The position numbers and the translations under genes are program-made. A stretch of DNA of 64,000 bases from Chitinophaga pinensis (lineage in GTDB: Bacteria; Bacteroidota; Bacteroidia; Chitinophagales; Chitinophagaceae). The notes below the pieces were generated by a model, which was given only the letters and a program-made list of their open reading frames with translations, was not told where the DNA came from and searched no databases. The DNA is taken from contig LR632930.1 of assembly GCA_902167325.1 (NCBI GenBank), forward strand, positions 2,418,001 to 2,482,000, written 5' to 3'. Below are positions 1-7,504 of the stretch, in pieces (the stretch's first letter is position 1; each line of letters begins with the position of its first letter).

Positions 1-1
1 A

Positions 2-370
2 TTTGAACTGCAGAACGCTGTTGGCCAGCAGGATATGGGCAAAGCCATGCGTATTATCCACTACTTCGCCGCCAATCCCAAAGCAGCGCCCATACAGGTA
101 GTGATCCCTTCCTTATACGGTTACTTTTCCAAGATCAATCTCCTCTTCGGCGCCAAAGGCGGAGAAAAGGAAATGGCCGCCGCATTGGGTGTGCATCCCT
201 TTTTCCTGAAAGATTATACTGCCGCCGCCCGCAAATTCGGGCCGGATGGTACGGAACGTGCCATTCTCCTGCTCGCGCAATACAATCTGCGCAGCATCGG
301 TATCGGAGACAGTGGTAATGAAGATGGTGAATTGATGAAGGAGCTGGTATACAGGATATTAAGGCCTTGA
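2..370 (+). CDS. holA: DNA polymerase III delta subunit, C-terminal part (5' end outside window)
   Basis: This is the last ~120 residues of the clamp-loader delta subunit, which opens the sliding clamp for loading onto DNA. The reading frame is open to the window edge, so the true start lies upstream. The visible part matches the C-terminal helical collar domain of HolA, including the LLFGAKGG and ALGVHPFFLKDYTAAAR segments typical of Bacteroidota members. The stop overlaps the 3' end of the convergent ribF by 12 bases. Family assignment is by sequence recognition of a partial protein. Confidence 0.85.
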   Translation, partial: FELQNAVGQQDMGKAMRIIHYFAANPKAAPIQVVIPSLYGYFSKINLLFGAKGGEKEMAAALGVHPFFLKDYTAAARKFGPDGTERAILLLAQYNLRSIGIGDSGNEDGELMKELVYRILRP

Positions 371-1291
371 GGCGATGGCCCGGGCCTGCTCCACGTCGTT
401 TTTCATCTGAACGATGAGCGCTTCCACATTGTCAAACTTCCGGTCTGACCGGATGAATGCCAGAAAATCGACCCGGATGGGCGATCCATATATTTCCCTG
501 TCAAAATCCAGGATAAACACTTCTATACGCAGCTCCGTACCGTTGAAGGTAGGGCGGGTGCCGATGTTGAGCGCGCCTTTATGCAGGTGCCCGTCTCCCG
601 TATCAACGGTAACGGCGTACACACCCTGTGCGGGAATCAGCTTCCGGTAATCGTTCAGCTGGATGTTGGCGGTAGGGAAGCCCAGCTGGCGGCCCATTTT
701 ATCGCCATGTACCACCACTCCGTTCAGGAAGTAAGGATATCCGAGCAGCTCACTGGCCAGCGCCACATCGCCTTCCTGCAGACTTTTACGGATACGGGTA
801 GAACTCACAGCCGCATCGTGGATCACCTGTTGAGGGATCTCCAGCAGCTGAAAACCATATTTCTCCTGCTCCGCTTCCAGCAGCTCCAGTCCACCTTCCC
901 GGTTGTGGCCAAATCGGTGATCGTACCCGATAATGATAGTGTGGGGACGGAAAGTACTGATGAGGAAATCTTCGAGGTAAGCCGTGGCAGAGAGTTCTGA
1001 GAACTCCCGGGTAAAAGGTACCACTACGAGGTGATGGATGCCCCAATGGGCCAGGAGGGAGATCTTTTCTTCGAGGGTAGTGAGCAGCAGGACGGATTTG
1101 TCGCCCGCCAGTACTTCCCTCGGATGGGGATCGAAAGTAATAATAACCGTTTCTCCGTTGCAGGCAGCCGCAGCCTCCTGCAATTGCTGCAGAATGTGCT
1201 GGTGGCCGGTATGGACACCGTCGAAAGTACCGATCGTGATGACGGCGTTCCGGAATGCGGGTAAATTATTTAATTGGCTGTGGACCTGCAT
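359..1291 (-). CDS. ribF: Bifunctional riboflavin kinase / FAD synthetase
   Basis: RibF phosphorylates riboflavin to FMN and adenylylates FMN to FAD in the cytoplasm. The N-terminal nucleotidyltransferase domain shows the GTFDGVHTGH motif and a later SSTRIR motif. The C-terminal flavokinase domain shows LGFPTANI and NIGTRPTFNG. The chosen ATG gives 310 aa, the usual family length. The frame stays open 51 codons further upstream, but that extension runs through the promoter region and has no RibF-like sequence. The gene is divergent from purM and convergent with holA, overlapping its end by 12 bases. Confidence 0.95.
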   Translation of the reverse strand: MQVHSQLNNLPAFRNAVITIGTFDGVHTGHQHILQQLQEAAAACNGETVIITFDPHPREVLAGDKSVLLLTTLEEKISLLAHWGIHHLVVVPFTREFSELSATAYLEDFLISTFRPHTIIIGYDHRFGHNREGGLELLEAEQEKYGFQLLEIPQQVIHDAAVSSTRIRKSLQEGDVALASELLGYPYFLNGVVVHGDKMGRQLGFPTANIQLNDYRKLIPAQGVYAVTVDTGDGHLHKGALNIGTRPTFNGTELRIEVFILDFDREIYGSPIRVDFLAFIRSDRKFDNVEALIVQMKNDVEQARAIASRP

Positions 1292-1323
1292 GGTTAAACG
1301 ATCATATTTGCAAAAACGCCGTG

Positions 1324-1352
1324 CAAATCTAAATGTTTTGACGGGATTACAA
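1324..1352 (-). promoter_or_regulatory. Bacteroidota-type promoter for ribF
   Basis: On the minus strand a TTG (1352-1350) is followed after 18 bases by TAGATTTG (1331-1324). This fits the TTG-N(17-23)-TAnnTTTG consensus of Bacteroidota housekeeping promoters. It lies 33 bases upstream of the ribF ATG, consistent with a short leader. Confidence 0.7.
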
Positions 1353-1360
1353 TACTTTTG
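1353..1360 (+). promoter_or_regulatory. -7 element of the purM promoter
   Basis: TACTTTTG matches TAnnTTTG and lies 27 bases before the chosen purM start. No TTG is present at the usual 17-23 base distance; the nearest is 12 bases upstream. The element abuts the ribF -33 box on the other strand, so the two divergent promoters are packed back to back. Confidence 0.5.
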
Positions 1361-1387
1361 CATCTTAATCGCAAACAAAGCACTACC

Positions 1388-2566
1388 GTGGACCAGAACC
1401 TTTACGCCAAAAGAGGCGTTTCCGCCGGCAAGGAGGATGTGCACAACGCCATCCGCAATATCGACAAGGGATTATTCCCCCAGGCCTTCTGTAAGATCAT
1501 CCCCGACCTGCTGGGGGGCGATCCTGAGTGGTGCAATATCATGCATGCAGACGGGGCGGGCACCAAATCCTCCCTCGCTTACGCTTACTGGAAAGAAACG
1601 GGCGACCTCAGCGTTTGGCGCGGCATAGCGCAGGACGCGATTATCATGAATACGGATGATCTCCTCTGCGTGGGTGCTACGGACAATATCCTCCTGTCAT
1701 CCACCATCGGCCGCAATAAAAACCTCATCCCCGGCGAAGTGATCGCTGCTATCATCAACGGTACCGAAGAAATCCTCGAAGAGCTTCGCTCTTACGGCAT
1801 GGGCATCTACAGCACCGGTGGCGAAACTGCGGATGTGGGCGACCTGGTACGTACCATCATTGTAGACTCTACCGTTACCGCGCGCATGAAACGTGCTGAT
1901 GTGATCTCGAACGACCGTATCCAGGCCGGAGATGTAGTAGTAGGTCTCGCCTCTTCGGGCCAGGCTTCCTATGAACGCGAGTACAATGGCGGTATGGGTT
2001 CCAACGGACTTACTTCCGCACGTCACGATGTTTTTAATAAAACAGTAGCCTCCAAATACCCTGAATCCTTCGACCCCGCTATTCCGCAGGAACTGGTGTT
2101 TTCCGGGAAAAAGGCATTGACGGATATGGTGGATGTTCCCGGTGTCGGACAAATCACTGCCGGTAAACTGGTACTGTCTCCCACACGTACCTATGCGCCG
2201 GTGATCCGCCACATCCTCGAACAGTTCCGCCCGCAGATCCATGGAATGGTACATTGCAGCGGTGGTGCGCAAACGAAAGTGCTGCACTTCATCGAAAAAC
2301 TGCATGTAGTGAAAGATAACCTGTTCCCCGTTCCTCCGCTGTTCCAGCTCATCCGTGAGCAGTCTGGCACCGAATGGAGAGAGATGTACCAGGTGTTCAA
2401 CATGGGCCACCGTATGGAGCTGTATGTGCCTGCTGAGATCGCGGAAGACATTATCCGCATCAGCCAGACTTACAACATCGAAGCGAAGATCGTAGGAAGG
2501 GTGGAAGCAAGCCCGGAGAAAAAAGTAACCGTGAAAAGCGAGTACGGTACTTTCGAATACAAATAA
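1388..2566 (+). CDS. purM: Phosphoribosylformylglycinamidine cyclo-ligase (AIR synthetase)
   Basis: PurM closes the imidazole ring in step 5 of purine synthesis, using ATP to convert FGAM to AIR. The protein has the PurM-type N-terminal fold with the glycine-rich DGAGTKSSLAY stretch, then the STGGETADVGD segment and a C-terminal domain ending in a short basic tail. It is the long Bacteroidota form (~392 aa). The start is a GTG (MDQNLYAKRGVSAGKED...). An in-frame TTG at 1358 lies inside the -7 promoter element and cannot be the start. A strong bidirectional hairpin follows. Confidence 0.9.
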   Translation: MDQNLYAKRGVSAGKEDVHNAIRNIDKGLFPQAFCKIIPDLLGGDPEWCNIMHADGAGTKSSLAYAYWKETGDLSVWRGIAQDAIIMNTDDLLCVGATDNILLSSTIGRNKNLIPGEVIAAIINGTEEILEELRSYGMGIYSTGGETADVGDLVRTIIVDSTVTARMKRADVISNDRIQAGDVVVGLASSGQASYEREYNGGMGSNGLTSARHDVFNKTVASKYPESFDPAIPQELVFSGKKALTDMVDVPGVGQITAGKLVLSPTRTYAPVIRHILEQFRPQIHGMVHCSGGAQTKVLHFIEKLHVVKDNLFPVPPLFQLIREQSGTEWREMYQVFNMGHRMELYVPAEIAEDIIRISQTYNIEAKIVGRVEASPEKKVTVKSEYGTFEYK

Positions 2567-2584
2567 TCAGATTGAAGTATAACG

Positions 2585-2618
2585 AAAAGCCGGCGGTCCG
2601 TTTGGGCCGCCGGCTTTT
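2585..2618. terminator. Bidirectional intrinsic terminator between purM and a TonB-domain gene
   Basis: A perfect 12-bp stem (2585-2596 with 2607-2618) encloses a 10-base loop. It is flanked by A and T runs, so it can end transcription from both convergent genes. Confidence 0.85.
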
Positions 2619-2631
2619 TGCATATATGGGT

Positions 2632-3381
2632 TTATAGCGTTACTTCCGGCAATATGAACCGGATGTTCACAGTATCGTAAGAAGGGAGGTTTCTTCCTCC
2701 GGTAATTGATCCTTTCCATGGAGGCATCGCGTGCACGATGCGGAGTGCTTCCGCTTCCAGTCCGCCACCCAGTTCAGACCCAGTGGTATGTATGTTCGTC
2801 ATCACCTTTCGGCTGCTGAATATGAATGCTACGCGGACAGTTCCTGAAATCCCGTTATCCTTTGCCTGAGCCGGATAGCGCAGGTTGTCAGTTATGAATT
2901 GTTGTAAAGCAGTTTCTCCACCCGGGAAGTGAGCCGGTTGTTCGGTATATCGGAAAATACTTCCCTGCGGTACTTCGTCGGCAACAACTGTTCCTTTCAA
3001 AAGATCGAAGCGGAAAAACAATTTAATGTAGGCATGTACAGCCCGCCCCCCTGCCAATGCGGGCCTCCAGTCCGGCATGATACCCGCCAGCCGGAGTGCC
3101 TCTTTATCCATGCCATATCCGGGGTTCGTGCCAGTGATTTCCGGATTTGAAACGGAGCCATCAGATTTAACGATAAAACGGATGGCAACTGTACCCTGTT
3201 TACTTTGTTCAATTGCTTCGCGGGGATATTGGGAATGCTGGCGGAAGTAGAGATTGAGGGAGTCGATACCGGGTTTGAACCAGGGGTTTTGTGAAGCTAT
3301 AATGGTGAATACTTCTACCTGAGGTGGCTTAGGTAATGTATCCGTCTGGAATAGCGTGCAGAAAAGAGCTGCTAAGTACAT
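2632..3381 (-). CDS. Protein with two TonB C-terminal domains
   Basis: This 249-aa protein has two copies of the TonB C-terminal fold. Copy one (about residues 40-125) shows YPREAIEQSKQGTVAIRFIV and the MDKEALRLAGIMPDWRPA segment. Copy two (about 150-246) shows FPGGETALQQFI, YPAQAKDNGISGTVRVAFIF and EAEALRIVHAMPPWKG. The N-terminus is hydrophobic and may be a short signal peptide. TonB domains normally contact the TonB box of outer-membrane receptors, but there is no proline-rich spacer or long anchor here, so it is unlikely to be a classical energy transducer. It is the last gene of a minus-strand cassette with two other TonB-domain genes and a blaI-like gene. Its exact role is unknown. Confidence 0.75.
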   Translation of the reverse strand: MYLAALFCTLFQTDTLPKPPQVEVFTIIASQNPWFKPGIDSLNLYFRQHSQYPREAIEQSKQGTVAIRFIVKSDGSVSNPEITGTNPGYGMDKEALRLAGIMPDWRPALAGGRAVHAYIKLFFRFDLLKGTVVADEVPQGSIFRYTEQPAHFPGGETALQQFITDNLRYPAQAKDNGISGTVRVAFIFSSRKVMTNIHTTGSELGGGLEAEALRIVHAMPPWKGSITGGRNLPSYDTVNIRFILPEVTL

Positions 3382-3422
3382 ATCAAATTGGATTGTTGCC
3401 GTGAAAGTAGTGCTTTAGCCCG

Positions 3423-4046
3423 TTATTCCATCGAGAAGCGGACTGGCAATTGATAAAGCGTTTTTTCCGATTGCCCGTTTTGCGCTCCGGGTATCCATCT
3501 AGGCATTAATCTCATCACGCGCAGCGCTTCTTCTTCCAGTCCATAACCGATGGGTTTGTTCAGTACTTTGTAATCTTCCGTTTGTCCGCTTTCCGTTACT
3601 GTGAATTGAACAAACACGGTCCCTGATTTTTTATGGGCTACCGCTTCTGCCGGGTATTCCATATGCTGCCGGAGAAAGGCGCGCAATGAATCTTCGCCGC
3701 CGGGGAATTGCGGCTGGGGAGGGAAGCAGCAGATGATATTATCAGTGGGCAAGACGGGAAGCTCTACAAGTTCCGGGCCTTCCACATTCACGAGTGAGTC
3801 TTCCAATGGCTGGTCTAATTTCCATACGAACGGACTATGTGAGCCAACGGGATACAGCACCCTGACGCTGCGGTTGATAGCGGGGTAAACAGCCTCCGGC
3901 AGCCGGGGTGCGTCGTACGCAATAGGCGCATATTCCCTTGAAACGGTATTCCTCAATTGTAATTGGATAAAGGATGCTGAATTACTTCGCAGCAAACAGG
4001 AGGAGATGATGAGCATGCAGGCAATAGGGAGGTACCGGTACATCAT
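3423..4046 (-). CDS. TonB C-terminal domain lipoprotein
   Basis: A 207-aa protein with an N-terminal lipoprotein signal (LIISSC, Cys17 as probable lipidation site) and one C-terminal TonB domain. The domain begins at QFPGGEDSLRAFL and continues through YPAEAVAHKKSGTVFVQFTV and EEALRVMRLMPRWIPG. The middle ~80 residues are not recognisable. It sits between the double-TonB gene and the M56-TonB protease in the same orientation, with the 11-bp-unit repeat element separating it from the protease gene. It may be a paralogous copy of the protease's own TonB tail, acting at the cell envelope; this is inference. Confidence 0.75.
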   Translation of the reverse strand: MMYRYLPIACMLIISSCLLRSNSASFIQLQLRNTVSREYAPIAYDAPRLPEAVYPAINRSVRVLYPVGSHSPFVWKLDQPLEDSLVNVEGPELVELPVLPTDNIICCFPPQPQFPGGEDSLRAFLRQHMEYPAEAVAHKKSGTVFVQFTVTESGQTEDYKVLNKPIGYGLEEEALRVMRLMPRWIPGAQNGQSEKTLYQLPVRFSME

Positions 4047-4156
4047 AACGGGCGTACTTTAAAAAAAGATGCTGCTGTTCAGGATTTCCATAATGTCACA
4101 AAAGCACCCTGTAAGGCAAAATGTAGCAAGGTACATCCGTAGTTTAAGTAAACCAG

Positions 4157-4272
4157 CGAATCGGCTAACCCGCAGATAGCCCGTAGTTATCCCGTAGATA
4201 AGCCGCCTCTATATAGGGGCGGCTTATCTACGGGATATGGGCGGCTTAAAGGCGGCTTAAGGGCGGCTTATC
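4157..4272. repeat. Intergenic palindromic element of 11-bp units, copy 1
   Basis: The segment divides cleanly into consecutive 11-bp units. Left units resemble TCCCGTAGATA (4157-4211, five units) and right units resemble CTTAAGGGCGG (4212-4272, five units and a partial one), close to reverse complements of the left. The centre forms a perfect 17-bp hairpin (4191-4207 with 4218-4234, 10-base loop). A second copy lies at 62561-62676. It fills most of the 353-base gap between two TonB-domain genes. No open reading frame or known mobile-element signature is visible in it. Confidence 0.85.
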
Positions 4273-4348
4273 TGTTATTTAAACAGGGCTTTATGCTGGA
4301 GGAAGGTCGGCGTAACGGTACTGCTTCCCGAGAGGGGGTACGAGGCAT

Positions 4349-4375
4349 AAAAAAAGCGCCGCATTACTGCGGCGC
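4349..4375 (-). terminator. Intrinsic terminator after the M56-TonB gene
   Basis: On the minus strand a 7-bp GC-only stem (4375-4369 with 4362-4356, loop of 6) is followed by seven T residues (4355-4349). It lies 25 bases downstream of the M56 protease stop, so the two smaller TonB genes beyond it probably need their own promoter or read-through. Confidence 0.8.
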
Positions 4376-4399
4376 CGGGGAATATTGTTATCGGAATGA

Positions 4400-5707
4400 T
4401 TAGCATTCCTTGTTTTTGCCGGGCCAGTAAGATGGCTCAACGGGCCAGAAAGAAGTCGTTTTTTCACTTTCCTGCTCCTGCAGTGTATAGCGGATGGGAA
4501 TGTTGAACAGTACATCCACTTTTCTGCCATTCTGAACACCGGGCTTCCATTTAGGCATTTCACGTACAACACGGATAGATTCTTCTTCAAGGCCGGAGCC
4601 TACTTTGTCACCAATGGTTTTTACTTCATCGATACTGCCATCTGCGCGGATAATGAATGTTACGAAGATGGTGCCGGAAACGCCATTTTTAACTGCATTT
4701 TCAGGGTATTTGATGCTTTCTGACAAGTATTTGTTCATGGCGGTAGTTCCACCCGCGAAGGTTGGGGGCTGTTCCACCTCCGTGAATATTTCGTTGCGGG
4801 GCGCGTTCAGGACCTGCTTTTCCTGTGCGGTAATGTTGGCTTCATCTTTTTGTACACAGGATACTGCGAAGAGAAGTCCTGCTGCAAGGGGGAGCGCCAT
4901 CAGTTTACGGGCGGCGGCATAACGTGGGCGGGTGTTGCGGGTGAGCATCATGATTCTGCGTTTTACGGGAGGTTGGGAAAAATGGTGAATGAATAAATGG
5001 GCGGAAGGAGCGTGCAATGCCTGGCGCAGGAGGTTTTCAGCATATTCGGCCTGCTGGCCGTTACCGGCGGGAGCCTCATCTGCTTCGAACTCATGTACTA
5101 CCGACAGTTCCTTTTTTACAAAATGAAAGAACGGGTTGGCCCAGCAGAGTGCGGTTACCAGTTCCATAAAAATGGTATCCCAGCTATGGCCTTTGCGTAC
5201 ATGCACCTGCTCGTGCTGGAGCATATGCCTGCTTTCCGGGGAAAGCTGCTCGGTACCGGGGTTCCAGAAAATGAAACGGAAAAAACTGAAGGGCGAGGGT
5301 ACGGAAGGGTGGAGGATGAGCCGGTAGTTTGGCCCTTCCTGGATGCGGCCCCCGCGGATGAGGCGGCGCAGCTGCCAGATAGCGTACCCGAAACGAACGA
5401 GCAGCAGGATAGCGATGAATGCATATCCGGTGCAGGCCCATTGTAAAGTACTGAAACCTGATTGCTGCGCATGGTTGCCGACATCAAAGGCAGCGGCGGA
5501 ATAACTGAAAAGCGCCGCAGAATCAGGTGTGCCTCCCGGCAGGGGGATGCGCAGCAGTGGTAATATTAGACTGGCGCCGGTGAGGCCCAGCAGGTATACC
5601 CTGTTCCAGCGGTGCTGGCGCTGGTTACGGAGCGCCAGGCAGTAATAGGCGAAAAGTATGCCCGAGCATACGGCCGCTTTCAGGAGATAGAGGAGGATCG
5701 GGCTCAT
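4400..5707 (-). CDS. M56 (BlaR1-type) membrane metalloprotease fused to a TonB C-terminal domain
   Basis: This is a 435-aa membrane protein. It has transmembrane segments near residues 5-25, 35-55, 88-110 and 268-284. The M56 zinc-protease motif HEQVH is at residues 165-169 with HEFEAD at 205-210 as probable third-ligand region. A TonB C-terminal domain covers residues ~312-410 and would lie in the periplasm. In BlaR1/MecR1 systems such a protease is activated by an external signal and removes a BlaI-type repressor. Here the penicillin-binding sensor is replaced by a TonB domain. The start overlaps the blaI-like gene by 4 bases, so the two are translationally coupled. The signal sensed is unknown. 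Confidence 0.88.
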   Translation of the reverse strand: MSPILLYLLKAAVCSGILFAYYCLALRNQRQHRWNRVYLLGLTGASLILPLLRIPLPGGTPDSAALFSYSAAAFDVGNHAQQSGFSTLQWACTGYAFIAILLLVRFGYAIWQLRRLIRGGRIQEGPNYRLILHPSVPSPFSFFRFIFWNPGTEQLSPESRHMLQHEQVHVRKGHSWDTIFMELVTALCWANPFFHFVKKELSVVHEFEADEAPAGNGQQAEYAENLLRQALHAPSAHLFIHHFSQPPVKRRIMMLTRNTRPRYAAARKLMALPLAAGLLFAVSCVQKDEANITAQEKQVLNAPRNEIFTEVEQPPTFAGGTTAMNKYLSESIKYPENAVKNGVSGTIFVTFIIRADGSIDEVKTIGDKVGSGLEEESIRVVREMPKWKPGVQNGRKVDVLFNIPIRYTLQEQESEKTTSFWPVEPSYWPGKNKEC

Positions 5708-6075
5708 GATTCCTTGTTTTTGGATTTGCGGATTTCCTCCAGCAGGTGCTCGAGGTCGTTAACGGACATGTCTTTTTCCTTTACGAAGAACGAAACCAGG
5801 TTGGAGAACGAGCCGTCGAAATAGCCTTTTACGAGGTTTTTTACGGTGCGGCTGCTGTATTCATCCTTTGTAATCAGCGCGTGGTACTGGTGGCTTTTGC
5901 CAAAGGCTTTGTAGTCTACAAATCCTTTATCGACCAGGATCTTCACGAGTGTTGAAACGGTGTTGTAGTGCGGCTGCGGCTCCGGCAGTACGGCAATAAT
6001 GTCTTTCACGAAAGAGGGGCCCAGTGCCCAGAGGGCCTGCATGATCTGTTCTTCCGCTTTTGTCAGTGTTTTCAT
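5704..6075 (-). CDS. BlaI/MecI/CopY-family transcriptional repressor
   Basis: A 123-aa winged-helix repressor: MKTLTKAEEQIMQALW at the N-terminus, then the recognition-helix region with PHYNTVSTLVKILVDKGFV, then a C-terminal dimerisation part. The family represses its own operon and is relieved by cleavage by the partner M56 protease, which is the next gene and overlaps this one by 4 bases. A palindrome at 6252-6267 upstream is the best operator candidate. Confidence 0.93.
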   Translation of the reverse strand: MKTLTKAEEQIMQALWALGPSFVKDIIAVLPEPQPHYNTVSTLVKILVDKGFVDYKAFGKSHQYHALITKDEYSSRTVKNLVKGYFDGSFSNLVSFFVKEKDMSVNDLEHLLEEIRKSKNKES

Positions 6076-6251
6076 TGTTTCGCTGTTTTATTTGGCGGGG
6101 GTGCTCTGTCTAAGTATTTTGGTTGTTCTCCTGCCCCGCCCGCATTGTTGTATTATTTGCCTGTTATGTCCCTGATGGCTGATGTGGTCCTCGTTTGGTC
6201 GTTCGAATCCCGGTGCTTTGTGTATGCTTTTACGAATGTAGAACTATTTTC

Positions 6252-6267
6252 TTAGTTTACAAACTAA
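6252..6267. promoter_or_regulatory. Candidate BlaI-type operator palindrome
   Basis: Two 7-base arms, TTAGTTT and AAACTAA, are exact reverse complements around a central AC. BlaI-family operators are AT-rich dyads of similar size. The minus-strand reading TTAGTTTG also resembles a -7 box with one mismatch, so a repressor here could block transcription of the blaI-like operon. It lies 177 bases from the blaI start. Assignment is inferred from symmetry and position only. Confidence 0.4.
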
Positions 6268-6311
6268 ATTTATAGTTAATAAGGGATGTGGGTCATTGAC
6301 AAGGATTTAAT

Positions 6312-6319
6312 TATTTTTG
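6312..6319 (+). promoter_or_regulatory. Probable -7 element for the ftsE-like gene
   Basis: TATTTTTG matches TAnnTTTG and is 20 bases upstream of the ATG. The nearest upstream TTG (6296-6298) is only 13 bases away, shorter than usual, so the -33 box is uncertain. Confidence 0.45.
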
Positions 6320-6339
6320 GATTTTAAAACAGGAAATTA

Positions 6340-7032
6340 ATGGCCGATCAACCGATAGTACAGCTGACGAATGCGAATATTTACCAGGGGAGTTCTCTGA
6401 TCCTGTCCGATGTGAACATTTCGATCAACAAGGGAGAATTTGTTTATCTGATCGGAAAAACGGGCACGGGGAAGTCGAGCCTGCTCAAGACGTTGTATGG
6501 CGATTTGCCGTTGCGGGAGGGGAGTGGCCAGGTGGCGGGATTTGATCTGACGAAGATGGACTGGAAGAAGGTGCCTTACCTCCGCCGGAACCTGGGGGTG
6601 GTGTTTCAGGACTTTCAGTTGCTGACAGACCGTACGGTGTATGAGAATCTGAAGTTTGCGCTGAAGGCTACGGGCTGGGCGGACCAGAAGCAGATAGAGG
6701 ATAAGATAGCGGATGTGCTGGAGAAGGTGGGACTGGCGACGAAGGGTTTTAAGATGCCATATGAGTTATCGGGCGGGGAGCAGCAAAGGGTGGATATTGC
6801 CCGGGCGTTGCTGAACGGGCCGAAGCTGATTCTGGCGGATGAGCCTACCGGTAACCTGGATCCTGAAACTTCTGACGGGATCATGCAGTTGCTGTTCCGC
6901 ATCTGCCGGGAAGACGGTACCACGATTGTAATGGCCACGCATGATTATATTGTGTTGCAGAAGTTCCCGTCGCGGGTACTGCGTACGGAAAACGGTCAGG
7001 TGACAGACAATGCAGCAGTAAATTTTGTATAG
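6340..7032 (+). CDS. ftsE: FtsE-like ABC transporter ATP-binding protein
   Basis: A 230-aa ABC ATPase. Walker A is GKTGTGKSS (residues 39-47), the signature is LSGGEQQR, Walker B is LILADEPTGNLD and the H-loop is ATHDY. Length and sequence match the Bacteroidota FtsE group. FtsE pairs with the membrane protein FtsX at the division site and regulates cell-wall hydrolases. No ftsX is adjacent, as is common in this phylum. An assignment to another MacB/LolD-like exporter cannot be fully excluded. Confidence 0.85.
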   Translation: MADQPIVQLTNANIYQGSSLILSDVNISINKGEFVYLIGKTGTGKSSLLKTLYGDLPLREGSGQVAGFDLTKMDWKKVPYLRRNLGVVFQDFQLLTDRTVYENLKFALKATGWADQKQIEDKIADVLEKVGLATKGFKMPYELSGGEQQRVDIARALLNGPKLILADEPTGNLDPETSDGIMQLLFRICREDGTTIVMATHDYIVLQKFPSRVLRTENGQVTDNAAVNFV

Positions 7033-7075
7033 ATAATGCATTGGTTTACAGTAAAGGTGTTCCTAATAATTCTAT

Positions 7076-7106
7076 TTGGAACTTGCCATTTTACTTCTTA
7101 CCTTTG
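7076..7106 (+). promoter_or_regulatory. Promoter for rpsO
   Basis: TTG (7076-7078, part of TTTG) and TACCTTTG (7099-7106) are separated by 20 bases, matching the Bacteroidota consensus. The ATG of rpsO is 40 bases downstream. Confidence 0.75.
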
Positions 7107-7145
7107 CACCGGAAAAATAGCGAGTAATAATTTATTTTATCAAAG

Positions 7146-7418
7146 ATGTCTTACTTAACTTTAGAAAAGAAAGCAAATATTTTCAAGGAATTCGGTGGTA
7201 GCGAAAAGAACACCGGCTCTGTGGAAGCGCAAATTGCCCTTGTCACTGAGCGTATCAACAGCATTTCCGCTCACCTGAAGCAAAATAAAAAAGACTTCTC
7301 CACACACCGCGGCCTGATGAAGATGGTAGGTCAGAGAAAGCGTTTGCTCTCTTACCTGTCCAAAACCAACCTCGGCGGCTACCGCGCCCTCATTGAGAAG
7401 TTAGGTATCAGAAAATAA
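7146..7418 (+). CDS. rpsO: 30S ribosomal protein S15
   Basis: S15 binds 16S rRNA early in 30S assembly and helps bridge the two subunits. The 90-aa product has the usual length and the conserved features GSVEAQIALVTERI, HRGLMKMVGQRKRLLSYL and the final IEKLGIRK. It has its own promoter, ends at a strong intrinsic terminator and is followed by pnp. The rpsO-pnp order is widely conserved in bacteria. Confidence 0.97.
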   Translation: MSYLTLEKKANIFKEFGGSEKNTGSVEAQIALVTERINSISAHLKQNKKDFSTHRGLMKMVGQRKRLLSYLSKTNLGGYRALIEKLGIRK

Positions 7419-7437
7419 TCCGAATTTATTGATAGCG

Positions 7438-7473
7438 CTATTCCCAACTATTCTGGTTGGGAATAGTTTTTTT
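7438..7473 (+). terminator. Intrinsic terminator between rpsO and pnp
   Basis: An 11-bp perfect stem (7438-7448 with 7456-7466) with a 7-base loop is followed by seven T residues. It lies 20 bases after the rpsO stop, so pnp expression depends on read-through or a separate start. Confidence 0.85.
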
Positions 7474-7504
7474 GTATGTGTACCTTATTAATCCTCACAC
7501 AAGT

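Noticed and set aside
1358..1387. TTG start for purM
   Set aside because: The TTG lies within the -7 promoter element, so it would not be transcribed as a start codon.
6190..6225. GTTCGAATCC string resembling a tRNA T-loop
   Set aside because: The flanking bases do not form a T-stem, and no acceptor, D or anticodon arms can be drawn upstream.
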